Assembly: GCA_009726135.1 (NCBI GenBank)
Contig: WLIQ01000006.1
Span: 1 to 46,376, forward strand
Source: Actinomycetota bacterium
Lineage (GTDB): Bacteria; Actinomycetota; Actinomycetes; Nanopelagicales; Nanopelagicaceae
Reading direction: 5' to 3'
DNA length: 46,376 nt
Shown one piece after another: positions 1-7,915 of the stretch; position 1 is the first letter of the stretch, and each line of letters begins with the position of its first letter. A program made the translations under genes and the position numbers. Below the pieces are notes generated by a model. The model saw only the letters and a program-made list of their open reading frames with translations, did not search any database and was not told the origin of the DNA.

Positions 1-92
1 ACGGCAGGAACCAAACCATCGCGACGTGCACGACGTGATGCGCCCTTACCAAATTCGGTACGACGTACGCCGTTGATGCTGATTTCTGCCAT
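1..92 (-). CDS. rplY: 50S ribosomal protein L25 (Ctc type), 5' end only
   Basis: The first 30 codons read MAEISINGVRRTEFGKGASR..., the usual N-terminus of the L25/Ctc family, which binds 5S rRNA in the large ribosomal subunit. The rest lies beyond the left edge. The ATG at 90-92 is preceded by a strong ribosome binding site (AGAGGAG about 7 nt upstream). rplY follows prs in the conserved actinobacterial block, as here. Family call from the motif RTEFGKGASRRARRDG; partial gene, so length cannot be judged. Confidence 0.85.
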   Translation of the reverse strand, partial: MAEISINGVRRTEFGKGASRRARRDGLVPA

Positions 93-154
93 TTTAAATC
101 TCCTCTAGGTATCTTTCGGTTACTTCACAAAAGTCCCAGCAGGAAAACTAACCC

Positions 155-220
155 ACACCGTCGATTACGGAAGTAAATTCTTACCCTCGCCGGAACAGTG
201 GCAAGGGTATAAGACGGTGT
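155..220. repeat. nested inverted repeats between prs and rplY
   Basis: Two nested inverted repeats fill the 149-nt prs-rplY gap. The outer arms ACACCGTC (155-162) and GACGGTGT (213-220) match perfectly. The inner arms TACCCTCGCC (182-191) and GGCAAGGGTA (200-209) pair with one mismatch. In the transcribed (minus) direction no convincing U-tract follows, so this is not a standard intrinsic terminator. It could be an RNA leader structure for rplY or a weak transcript end for prs. Confidence 0.5.
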
Positions 221-241
221 TCAAATTAAGCAAATCCCTGC

Positions 242-1222
242 TTACGAATGCCCGTCAAAGAGGCTGGTGACTGACCCGTCTTCGAATACTTCGCGGATGG
301 CGCGGGCTAGAAGTGGAGCAATTGAAAGGACGGTCAATCCATCAAACTTTTGATCCTCAGAGATCGGCAGAGTATTTGTAACAACGACTTCTGATGCGCG
401 AGAAGACTTGAGACGTTCTACTGCTGGACCAGAAAGAACTGCATGTGTTGCAGCCATGATGACATCGGCAGCACCAGCATCAAAGAGAGCCTCTACTGCT
501 TTGGTAATTGTTCCGGCGGTATCGATCATGTCATCGATTACTACACATGTTTGGCCCTGCACGTCACCAACTACTCGCCCAGTTGTCGATTCATTAGGGA
601 TGCGTGGATCACGAGTTTTATGAATAAATGCAATTGGGCAACCACCTAGTAAATCTGACCAACGCTCTGCCACTCGAACACGACCTGAGTCTGGCGAAAC
701 AATTGTTAAGCGAGTGCGATCAACTTTGCTGCCAACATAGTTAGCCAACATTGGAAGTGCAAAGAGATGATCTACAGGACCATCAAAGAAACCTTGAATT
801 TGCGATGTATGTAAATCAACGCACATCAAACGATCTGCGCCAGCTGTTTTGAAAAGATCTGCCATAAGGCGCGCAGTAATTGGTTCACGCCCGCGGCTCT
901 TTTTATCTTGACGTGCATAACCATAAAACGGTGCGACAACAGTGATTCGTTTTGCAGAAGCGCGCTTAAGTGCATCGACCATGATGAGTTGTTCCATGAT
1001 CTGCTTATTGACAGGAGCTGTGTGGCTTTGTATTACGAAGGCATCACAACCACGAACTGATTCTTCGAAGCGAACAAAGATTTCGCCATTAGCAAAGTCA
1101 TATGCAGATGTTGGTGTGAGTGGAATGCCAAGCTCTGATGCAACCTCTTCGGCTAATTCTGGAAATCCGCGGCCTGCAAAAAGGCGTAATTTCTTTTCAG
1201 AAGTTAAACGGATCTCGCTCAT
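242..1222 (-). CDS. prs: ribose-phosphate pyrophosphokinase
   Basis: Makes PRPP from ribose 5-phosphate and ATP for nucleotide, histidine, tryptophan and NAD synthesis; cytosolic. The 326-aa length is normal for class I enzymes. Visible are the flexible-loop region YGYARQDKKSRGREP (about 100-114), the active-site segment VDLHTSQIQGFFDGP with His138, and the PRPP-binding loop VVIDDMIDTAGTI (about 227-239). The ATG at 1220-1222 lies 3 nt after the glmU stop, so the two are translationally close, the order seen across Actinomycetota. Nothing odd seen. Confidence 0.97.
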   Translation of the reverse strand: MSEIRLTSEKKLRLFAGRGFPELAEEVASELGIPLTPTSAYDFANGEIFVRFEESVRGCDAFVIQSHTAPVNKQIMEQLIMVDALKRASAKRITVVAPFYGYARQDKKSRGREPITARLMADLFKTAGADRLMCVDLHTSQIQGFFDGPVDHLFALPMLANYVGSKVDRTRLTIVSPDSGRVRVAERWSDLLGGCPIAFIHKTRDPRIPNESTTGRVVGDVQGQTCVVIDDMIDTAGTITKAVEALFDAGAADVIMAATHAVLSGPAVERLKSSRASEVVVTNTLPISEDQKFDGLTVLSIAPLLARAIREVFEDGSVTSLFDGHS

Positions 1223-1225
1223 TTA

Positions 1226-2644
1226 TTAGCCTTTCTTCTCTTTAGCTTCGGCGGCTTGTGCTGATTTAGATCCGGCACGCTTGCGCATGACCCAACCTAA
1301 TACATTTTTCTGCTTAGCTCGGCCAACACCAATAGCTCCGGCCGGAACATTTTCAGTAATGACAGAACCTGCAGCGGTGTATGCCCCATCTCCCACAGTA
1401 ATTGGCGCTACCAACATTGTGTCGCTACCGATTCGGACATGGTCCCCGATCGTGGTGTGATGCTTTTCTTCACCGTCATAGTTAACAAAGATTGTTGCTG
1501 CGCCGATATTGCTGCCTTCTCCGATTGTGGCATCGCCTACATATGAAAGATGTGGAACTTTTGAACCTGTACCAACTGTTGCATTTTTCATTTCAACAAA
1601 TGCTCCGGCTTTAGTTGCATCTCCAAGGACTGTTCCTGCGCGTAAATAAGTAAATGGACCAACACTTGAGCCTTCACCAATAACGCTATCTATGGCTATC
1701 GATTCAAGGACTGATGCACCTTCTTTTACTTGGCAGTTGGTAAGAGTCGTGCGAGGGCCAATGACTGCCCCAGATGCGATTGAAGTAGTTCCATAAATTG
1801 CGCTACCTGGGTGAATAGTTACATCGTTTGAAATCGAAGCAGTTGCATCTATCCAAGTTGTAGTTGGATCAATAATTGTCACACCGGCTTGCATCCAGTA
1901 ATCGTTGATTCGATCGCGTAACAATGCAGCAGACTCAGCTAATTGAACTCGGTCATTCACGCCCAGAATTTCAGTGAAATCATCGAGCATGATTGCTGCA
2001 ACTGATGCACCTTCGGCCTTTAAAATTCCAATAACATCAGTTAAATACAGCTCTCCTTGAGCATTTGAATTATTGAGTTTGCCAATTGAGGCTGCTAAGG
2101 CAGCGCCATCAAAGGCATAAACGCCTGAGTTAATTTCAAAGATAAAACGCTGTTCATCTGTGGCATCTTTTTCTTCAACAATCATTAATAATTCATCAGC
2201 ATCATCACGAATGATGCGACCGTAGCCTGTTGGATCTGGATGCTCTGCGGTTAAAACAGATGCGGTGAATTTTCCTGCATTATGTGCAGCTACAAAGGCG
2301 GCAAGTGATTCACCAGTGAGCATTGGTGTGTCACCGGCTAAAACTAATACGGTTCCCTTCGGACTAGAACCTGCGAGCGCTAATTGCGCAGCATGACCGG
2401 TTCCACCACGGTGTTCTTGAAAAACAGTTGAGGCTTTTGGTGCGATTAAAGTTATGTGTTCTTCAACTGCGGTGCGATCTGAACCGACAACTATACGAAC
2501 TTCTTTAGCGTTCAATTCATTGACTGCGTTGACAACGTGTCCGAGTAATGAACGTCCTGCAACGCTATGGAGAACTTTGGCTTTAGCCGATTTCATCCGT
2601 GTGCCTTCGCCAGCTGCGAGAACGATCACGGTTTCTACGGTCAC
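1226..2644 (-). CDS. glmU: bifunctional UDP-N-acetylglucosamine pyrophosphorylase / glucosamine-1-phosphate N-acetyltransferase
   Basis: Acetylates glucosamine-1-phosphate and couples it to UTP, giving UDP-GlcNAc for peptidoglycan. The N-terminal nucleotidyltransferase domain starts with LAAGEGTRMKS (9-19). The C-terminal half is a left-handed beta-helix of hexapeptide repeats (from about 260). It also has the acetyltransferase-site region LRAGTVLGDATKAGAFVEMK and the later segment LSYVGDATIGEGSNIGAATI. Length 472 aa fits the family. The start is GTG (2642-2644), with AGGA about 10 nt upstream. It lies between tRNA-Gln and prs, as in mycobacteria. Confidence 0.96.
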   Translation of the reverse strand: MTVETVIVLAAGEGTRMKSAKAKVLHSVAGRSLLGHVVNAVNELNAKEVRIVVGSDRTAVEEHITLIAPKASTVFQEHRGGTGHAAQLALAGSSPKGTVLVLAGDTPMLTGESLAAFVAAHNAGKFTASVLTAEHPDPTGYGRIIRDDADELLMIVEEKDATDEQRFIFEINSGVYAFDGAALAASIGKLNNSNAQGELYLTDVIGILKAEGASVAAIMLDDFTEILGVNDRVQLAESAALLRDRINDYWMQAGVTIIDPTTTWIDATASISNDVTIHPGSAIYGTTSIASGAVIGPRTTLTNCQVKEGASVLESIAIDSVIGEGSSVGPFTYLRAGTVLGDATKAGAFVEMKNATVGTGSKVPHLSYVGDATIGEGSNIGAATIFVNYDGEEKHHTTIGDHVRIGSDTMLVAPITVGDGAYTAAGSVITENVPAGAIGVGRAKQKNVLGWVMRKRAGSKSAQAAEAKEKKG

Positions 2645-2694
2645 GAGTGAATCCTATCGGTGGCTCCGCCTTTTTCTTTCGGCTTCGCTTGTCG

Positions 2695-2766
2695 CTCCGC
2701 CACCAGGTATCGATCCTGGACCCTGGGCTTCAAAGGCCCATGTGCTAGCCACTACACAATGGCGGA
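2695..2766 (-). tRNA. tRNA-Gln(UUG)
   Basis: Read on the minus strand, a 72-nt cloverleaf folds fully: acceptor TCCGCCA/TGGCGGA, D-stem GTGT/GCAC, anticodon stem TGGGC/GCCCA with loop CTTTGAA (anticodon TTG), 4-nt variable loop, T-stem CCAGG/CCTGG and discriminator G. CCA is not encoded. Oddity: the T-loop reads ATCGATA, with A at position 54 where nearly all bacterial elongator tRNAs have U. It sits between ispE and glmU in the same direction, a common actinobacterial arrangement. Confidence 0.95.
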
Positions 2767-2818
2767 ACACGTATTCTCCCTCATAAATGGGGATGGTTGT
2801 GACCACATCGCCTGTCCT

Positions 2819-3733
2819 TTACGAGATTACTTTTGCCCCTGGAACTGGGCCAATTGCGCGTACAACGCTGCCAACTACTCCACTCGCCGTCAGTGCCACT
2901 GTTAAATCCAGGCTTGCTTCTTCGTCTGCGACAAGAAAAGCAACGGTTGGCCCTGATCCTGAAACTAACGCCCCGAGTGCTCCATATTCCTGTCCAACAT
3001 CTAAAACTAAACGAAGTGCTGGGCGCAGTGAACATGCCGCTGGTTGTAAATCATTGACTAAAGCCGCACCAACAGATTCTGCATCTGCAGCCAACAACGC
3101 CTGCATCAACGCTTCATTAGTTTGAGGTTCAACAATTTCTAGACCCGTTCGTAAGCGATCACATTCTGCATAAACCGCTGGTGTTGATAATCCATGAGAG
3201 GAAAGAGCTAGAACCCAATGATAAGTACCTCTGGATAGCGCTGATGTTAATTGATCGCCATGACCTGTTCCAATTGCAGTTCCGCCATTGAGCATGAAGG
3301 GAACATCGCTACCTAACCTTGCGGCCATATCCGACATTTCTTCACGGCTCATATTCAGTGAATATAAATAATCAATTGCAACAATTGTTCCTGCTGCATC
3401 TGCGCTTCCTCCGGCCATTCCTCCAGCAACTGGAATTGATTTCCTTATCTCTAGGTGTGCATCGATTTCAATATCATATTCTTTTGCCATTAATGCGGCA
3501 GCTTGGGCAGCTAGGTTACTGGCATCGGATGGAACCCCATGTATCTGATCGCCAGTGATTGAAACAGTGAGTCCAGATTTTGGTTCTGCCAAAGTTAATG
3601 TGATTTCATCAAAGATAGAAATTGCCTGAAAAACTGAAACCAAATTGTGAAAGCCATCTTCTTCACGTGGGCCAACCGAGAGTTGCAAATTGACCTTTGC
3701 AGGTGTCCGCACAGTTACGGTTTTTATTGGCAT
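2819..3733 (-). CDS. ispE: 4-(cytidine 5'-diphospho)-2-C-methyl-D-erythritol kinase
   Basis: Phosphorylates CDP-methylerythritol in the non-mevalonate (MEP) isoprenoid pathway. It is a GHMP kinase of usual length (304 aa): the N-terminal segment TPAKVNLQL carries Lys13, the ATP-binding loop PVAGGMAGGSADAAG spans about 101-115, and the GSDVPF segment carries Asp143. A C-terminal glycine motif, LVSGSGPTVAFLV, is also present. It lies 21 nt downstream of rsmA in the same direction, the standard actinobacterial order. Confidence 0.95.
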   Translation of the reverse strand: MPIKTVTVRTPAKVNLQLSVGPREEDGFHNLVSVFQAISIFDEITLTLAEPKSGLTVSITGDQIHGVPSDASNLAAQAAALMAKEYDIEIDAHLEIRKSIPVAGGMAGGSADAAGTIVAIDYLYSLNMSREEMSDMAARLGSDVPFMLNGGTAIGTGHGDQLTSALSRGTYHWVLALSSHGLSTPAVYAECDRLRTGLEIVEPQTNEALMQALLAADAESVGAALVNDLQPAACSLRPALRLVLDVGQEYGALGALVSGSGPTVAFLVADEEASLDLTVALTASGVVGSVVRAIGPVPGAKVIS

Positions 3734-3754
3734 GAATTGACCTTAATGTGTTGG

Positions 3755-4597
3755 CTAGAAAATGTCAGGTGCAACTGCAGCGATGGCGCAAAATCCGCCA
3801 ATTTCTAATGCTTCACCGCGAAGCGTTGGATCGATATGTGCACGGTTAAGAATCTCTTCGGCTGCAGACGAGGAGCCATATAGGCCAGATAGGGCTGAGC
3901 GCAGCATCTTTCGGCGCTGGGCAAAAGCAGAATCAATAATCGTGAAAACTTTGCGACGAAGATCTTCATCTCCGGGAGTTTGACGGCGCGTAAATGAAAC
4001 TAATTTTGAATCAACATTAGGGGCTGGCCAAAATACTGAGCGCGAAACTGAGCCGGCTCCCTTTACTTCGGCCCACCATGCCGCTTTTACCGATGGAATT
4101 CCATAATCTTTCGTGCCCGGTTTTGCAGCTAATCGATCGGCAACTTCGGCTTGAACCATTACAACACCTGTACGCAAACTTTGGAATTTTTCTAACATGT
4201 GCAACAAGACTGGAACCGAGACGTTATATGGCAAATTTGCAACTAGAACCGTTGGCTGTACGGGCAGGGTTTGAATTGTTAACGCATCTTTGTTAAGTAC
4301 GGTTAGATTTTCTGGATATTCGAAGAGGTTAGCAACCGTCTTCGGTAGTTGTTCGGCTAAACGCGAATCTATTTCGACCGCCACAACCATTGCAGCGCTT
4401 TCCAATAAAGCTAACGTAAGTGAACCTAATCCAGGGCCTATCTCAAGTGCAATATCTGTTGGACCAACGGCTGCGGTGCGAACAATCTTTGTACAGACGT
4501 TAGAGTCAATAACAAAGTTTTGTCCAAGAGATTTAGATGGTTTCAAATCTAGTGCTGCTGCAAGTTCACGGATTTGTGCCGCACCTAATAACGTCAT
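3755..4597 (-). CDS. rsmA: 16S rRNA (adenine1518/1519-N6)-dimethyltransferase
   Basis: Dimethylates two adjacent adenines in the helix 45 loop of 16S rRNA during small-subunit maturation (KsgA). SAM-binding motif I is EIGPGLGSLT (52-61), catalytic motif IV is NLPY (121-124), and the family signature SLGQNF is at 23-28. Length 280 aa is normal. Its ATG overlaps the tatD stop by 4 nt (ATGA), implying translational coupling. In most actinobacteria rpfB lies between tatD and rsmA; here nothing does. Confidence 0.96.
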   Translation of the reverse strand: MTLLGAAQIRELAAALDLKPSKSLGQNFVIDSNVCTKIVRTAAVGPTDIALEIGPGLGSLTLALLESAAMVVAVEIDSRLAEQLPKTVANLFEYPENLTVLNKDALTIQTLPVQPTVLVANLPYNVSVPVLLHMLEKFQSLRTGVVMVQAEVADRLAAKPGTKDYGIPSVKAAWWAEVKGAGSVSRSVFWPAPNVDSKLVSFTRRQTPGDEDLRRKVFTIIDSAFAQRRKMLRSALSGLYGSSSAAEEILNRAHIDPTLRGEALEIGGFCAIAAVAPDIF

Positions 4598-5454
4598 GAG
4601 GCAAAAGAACCAAATAAGCGTTCAGCGTTGTTACCAAGGGCGGTGGCTAATTCACCAAGGTCAGCATTTCGTTCAATCGCCATTGCCCGAACGATATTTG
4701 CAATTTGGGCTGGAGTATTAAGTGCGCCTCGATGTGGCATGGGTGCTAAAAATGGTGAATCGGTTTCAACCAACAATTGCTCAATCGGTACAATTTTTAC
4801 GGCCTCACGCAGGGCAGGTGCATTTTTAAATGTCATGGTGCCCGCAAAAGAAAGCACATAGCCGCGTTCAACGCAGAGCTTTGCCATCTCTAAATCGCCA
4901 GAAAAGCAATGAAAGATAGTCTTTTCGGGAGCACCGACTTCAAGTAAAACTGAAAGAACATCATCATGTGAATCACGATCATGAATTACTAACGCCTTAT
5001 TTGTTTTCTTAGCTAGTTCAATATGCCATTTAAAGGATTCTTGCTGACGTGCACGTAGTTCTGGAGGAGTACGAAAATAATCTAGGCCAGTTTCACCAAT
5101 AGCCCTTACGCGAGGGTGCTGCGCTAATTTTTCTATAACCGCCCAATCAGCTTCTAAATCCTTAACTACTGGAGCTTCATTGGGATGCAGCGCTACTGCA
5201 GCCAAAACTGATGTATTCCATTTTTCTGCAGCAGCAACGCACCAAGCAGATTGTTCTGCCGAATATCCCACCTGAACGATGCGATCAACGTTTACTGATT
5301 TTGCTTCGGCAATTACTTGGCCCACTTCAACTGAATCTGGCGCAGTGTCAGTGATGATCTCCATGTGGGCATGTGCATCAACAGTTGGAGCAGGTAAAGG
5401 CTCTGGTAGCGGTGCGCGCGGACGATCAATATCGCGATTGTGGCGATCAGCCAT
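4594..5454 (-). CDS. tatD: TatD family metal-dependent deoxyribonuclease
   Basis: Amidohydrolase-fold nuclease; family members act as 3'-5' exonucleases or AP endonucleases in DNA repair. The metal ligands expected for the family are visible: HAH (28-30), Glu121 in GETGLDY, His158 in VIHDRDSHDD, His182 in FHCFSG and Asp232 in ETDSPFL. Length is 286 aa including a proline- and arginine-rich leader of about 20 residues. It is placed 5 nt after metG and overlaps rsmA. No sign of export. Confidence 0.92.
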   Translation of the reverse strand: MADRHNRDIDRPRAPLPEPLPAPTVDAHAHMEIITDTAPDSVEVGQVIAEAKSVNVDRIVQVGYSAEQSAWCVAAAEKWNTSVLAAVALHPNEAPVVKDLEADWAVIEKLAQHPRVRAIGETGLDYFRTPPELRARQQESFKWHIELAKKTNKALVIHDRDSHDDVLSVLLEVGAPEKTIFHCFSGDLEMAKLCVERGYVLSFAGTMTFKNAPALREAVKIVPIEQLLVETDSPFLAPMPHRGALNTPAQIANIVRAMAIERNADLGELATALGNNAERLFGSFAS

Positions 5455-5459
5455 ATGTC

Positions 5460-7025
5460 TTAAGCGTTTGTTTCTAACCGTGGGAACAAAACTGGTGTCT
5501 TAGTAACCGTTGCACCAGGTTGCAACTGCCCCCATGTTGCTACAGCACTAATTTTCTGTGCTCCAAGATCGCCAAGAGCGGCTTGTGCACCAAGGCTCTC
5601 CCACAAAATCTCGCAGGTATGGGGCATTACCGCGTTGAGTAAAACTGCAAGTGCGCGTAGAGATTCTGCGGTGTTATACAAAATATCTTCAAGAACTTGT
5701 TGGTTAGCTGGATCTTTAGCAAGAATCCATGGCTCTTTTTCAGTTACATACCCATTTACTTTTTTACAGAAATCCATAATTGCAAGGATTCCGCCTTGAA
5801 AATCTAACTGGCAAATTGCTGCATCAGCTTTTTCAGCCGCAGTTTTAAGCGCCTCTTCAAGGCCAGCATCACTACTTTTTGCCGGCAAAACTCCCCCGCA
5901 ATATTTTTCAATCATTGCCGCTGAACGTGAAGCCAAATTACCAAAGTCATTTGCTAGCTCTGAAGTATATCTAGCGCTCATGTCTTCCCATGAAAAAGAT
6001 CCATCATTACCAAATGGAATTGCGCGCAGAAAGTAGTAACGGAAAGCATCTACACCAAAGTGATCAGTAATGTCTTTGGGTGCAATTCCGGTTAACTTGC
6101 TTTTACTCATCTTCTCGCCACCAACTAGTAGCCAACCGTGAGCAAAAACTTTCTTAGGAACAGCTAACCCTGCCGCCATCAACATCGCCGGCCAGATCAC
6201 TGCGTGAAAACGTAAAATATCTTTTCCAACTAAATGAACATCGGCAGGCCAAGTCTGGGCAAATTTCTTGCCACCTTCTGACTCTGGTTCATCAGTTAAT
6301 CCAACGGCTGTTGCATAGTTAAGCAAAGCATCAAACCAAACATAAACAACTTGATCTGTATCCCATGGAACCGGAATACCCCAGTCAAAAGTTGAACGAG
6401 AAATTGAAAGATCGGTGACTCCACCTTCTAAAAATGATACAACTTCATTTCGCGCACTTTCGGGTTGGCAGGCATCTGGGTTATTGCGATAGTGCTCAAG
6501 TAAAGGTTGCACAAAAGCTGAAAGTTTGAAGAACCAGTTATTTTCATTAACAAGTTCGATGGGCTTGCTGTGAATTGGGCAGCACTTATTGCCATCGATA
6601 TCAATTAAATCGCCAGGAAGTTTGAACTCTTCACAGCCAACGCAGTACGGGCCCTCGTACTTGCCTGCATAAATATGACCAGAATCTTTAAGCGACTGCA
6701 AAAACTTTTGAACGCGTTGCATGTGACGCGGTTCGGTCGTGCGAATAAAATCATCGTTAGCGATATTGAGTGCTTGCCAATTAGGTTTCCACGCTTCTTC
6801 AACTAAACGATCCACCCACGCTTGTGGAGCGGCGTTGTTGTCCTGCGCAGTGCGCATCACTTTTTGGCCATGTTCATCGGTTCCCGTTAAGAACCAGACA
6901 GATTCACCTTTTTGACGGTGCCAACGTGTTAAGACATCGCCAGCTACCGTTGTGTAGGCATGGCCAATGTGCGGGGCATCGTTGACGTAATAAATCGGCG
7001 TCGTGAGATAAAAGGATTTAGTCAC
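5460..7025 (-). CDS. metG: methionyl-tRNA synthetase
   Basis: Charges tRNA-Met. Class I signatures are intact: HIGH at 19-22 and KMSKS at 305-309. The inserted zinc knuckle has Cys128, Cys131, Cys149 and His152 as probable ligands, i.e. a single knuckle. The 521-aa length means it lacks the C-terminal dimerisation/tRNA-binding appendix of long MetG forms, normal for actinobacteria. Its ATG overlaps the rsmI stop by 4 nt, so rsmI-metG-tatD-rsmA are tightly packed. Confidence 0.97.
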   Translation of the reverse strand: MTKSFYLTTPIYYVNDAPHIGHAYTTVAGDVLTRWHRQKGESVWFLTGTDEHGQKVMRTAQDNNAAPQAWVDRLVEEAWKPNWQALNIANDDFIRTTEPRHMQRVQKFLQSLKDSGHIYAGKYEGPYCVGCEEFKLPGDLIDIDGNKCCPIHSKPIELVNENNWFFKLSAFVQPLLEHYRNNPDACQPESARNEVVSFLEGGVTDLSISRSTFDWGIPVPWDTDQVVYVWFDALLNYATAVGLTDEPESEGGKKFAQTWPADVHLVGKDILRFHAVIWPAMLMAAGLAVPKKVFAHGWLLVGGEKMSKSKLTGIAPKDITDHFGVDAFRYYFLRAIPFGNDGSFSWEDMSARYTSELANDFGNLASRSAAMIEKYCGGVLPAKSSDAGLEEALKTAAEKADAAICQLDFQGGILAIMDFCKKVNGYVTEKEPWILAKDPANQQVLEDILYNTAESLRALAVLLNAVMPHTCEILWESLGAQAALGDLGAQKISAVATWGQLQPGATVTKTPVLFPRLETNA

Positions 7026-7864
7026 TTGCTCATCTTATTCGCATCAACGACTGCGGCGTAAACCAACCGCTTTGCTATCCCAAATTCTGCTGCGACGGAG
7101 GCGATTGCACCTTTGCGATCCATTCCAGCGGCTTCAAATTCACGGACACGGGCCACCATTTCATCAGCCGTTAGTGATGCAGAATCTAAGACAGCGCCTG
7201 CAACGACAAGAGTTATTTCGCCGAGCACTTCATTGGCATCTGCCCAGGATGAGAGATCGGATAACGAGCCACGAATAGTTTCTTCATAATGCTTGGTCAT
7301 TTCGCGACAGATTGCGCCACGTCGATCTGGGCCAAAAACAGATTGCGCATCGGATAAACAATCTCCCAGTCGGTGTGGTGCTTCAAAGAAAACCATGGTG
7401 CGCTCTTCGTGTCGAAGTTTTTCAAATATTGCTACTCGTGCACCTGCCGTACGAGGTGGAAAGCCTTCAAAAGTAAATCGATCAGTTGGAAGACCCGATA
7501 ATGCAACGGCCATTGTTACCGCGCTAGGGCCTGGAATAACAGATACTTCTAGTCCGCGTGCAATTGCTTCGCGCATTAATCGAAATCCTGGATCACTAAT
7601 CGTGGGCATACCAGCATCTGAAACAACTAATACATGTGATCCTGATTCAAGTTCTGCTAATAGCTCTTGCGTGCGTTCATCTTCATTTCCTTCAAAGAAG
7701 GAAAGCACACGGGCAGTGAAAGTGACGCCGATATCTGAACATAATCGATGAAACCTTCTGGAATCCTCGGCGGCGATAATGGTGGCATCTTCAATGGCAG
7801 ATTTCAGGCGCGCACTTGCATCTGCTGGGTTGCCCAGCGGGGTTGCTGCCAATATCAATGCCAC
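7022..7864 (-). CDS. rsmI: 16S rRNA (cytidine1402-2'-O)-methyltransferase
   Basis: Adds the 2'-O-methyl group to C1402 in the ribosomal P site, using SAM. Tetrapyrrole-methylase-fold motifs are clear: ATPLGNPADASAR near the N-terminus, AAEDSRR (about 34-40), SDAGMPTISDPG and PGPSAVTMAVALSG. Length 280 aa is typical. First gene of the minus-strand block, divergent from pmt with 51 nt between start codons, as in mycobacteria. Confidence 0.95.
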   Translation of the reverse strand: MALILAATPLGNPADASARLKSAIEDATIIAAEDSRRFHRLCSDIGVTFTARVLSFFEGNEDERTQELLAELESGSHVLVVSDAGMPTISDPGFRLMREAIARGLEVSVIPGPSAVTMAVALSGLPTDRFTFEGFPPRTAGARVAIFEKLRHEERTMVFFEAPHRLGDCLSDAQSVFGPDRRGAICREMTKHYEETIRGSLSDLSSWADANEVLGEITLVVAGAVLDSASLTADEMVARVREFEAAGMDRKGAIASVAAEFGIAKRLVYAAVVDANKMSK

Positions 7865-7879
7865 GGGTCCATCATCTCA

Positions 7880-7908
7880 GTTATTTCTTAACTAATTGCG
7901 CATACGAT
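7880..7908 (+). promoter_or_regulatory. possible promoter for leaderless pmt mRNA
   Basis: A good -10 element TACGAT (7903-7908) ends 7 nt before the pmt ATG, so transcription would begin at or next to the start codon. No Shine-Dalgarno sequence is present. The -35 region at 17-nt spacing (GTTATT, 7880-7885) is weak. Inference from spacing only. Confidence 0.35.
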
Positions 7909-7915
7909 TACACAC

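Noticed and set aside
408-649. Antisense open frames inside prs and similar frames in other genes
   Set aside because: They lie opposite or out of frame with well-supported genes and show no family motif or ribosome binding site.
2661-2702. GGCGGAGC direct repeat beside tRNA-Gln as an integration scar
   Set aside because: Only 8 bp, with no acquired cargo between the copies and a conserved gene order on both sides; chance or slippage is simpler.
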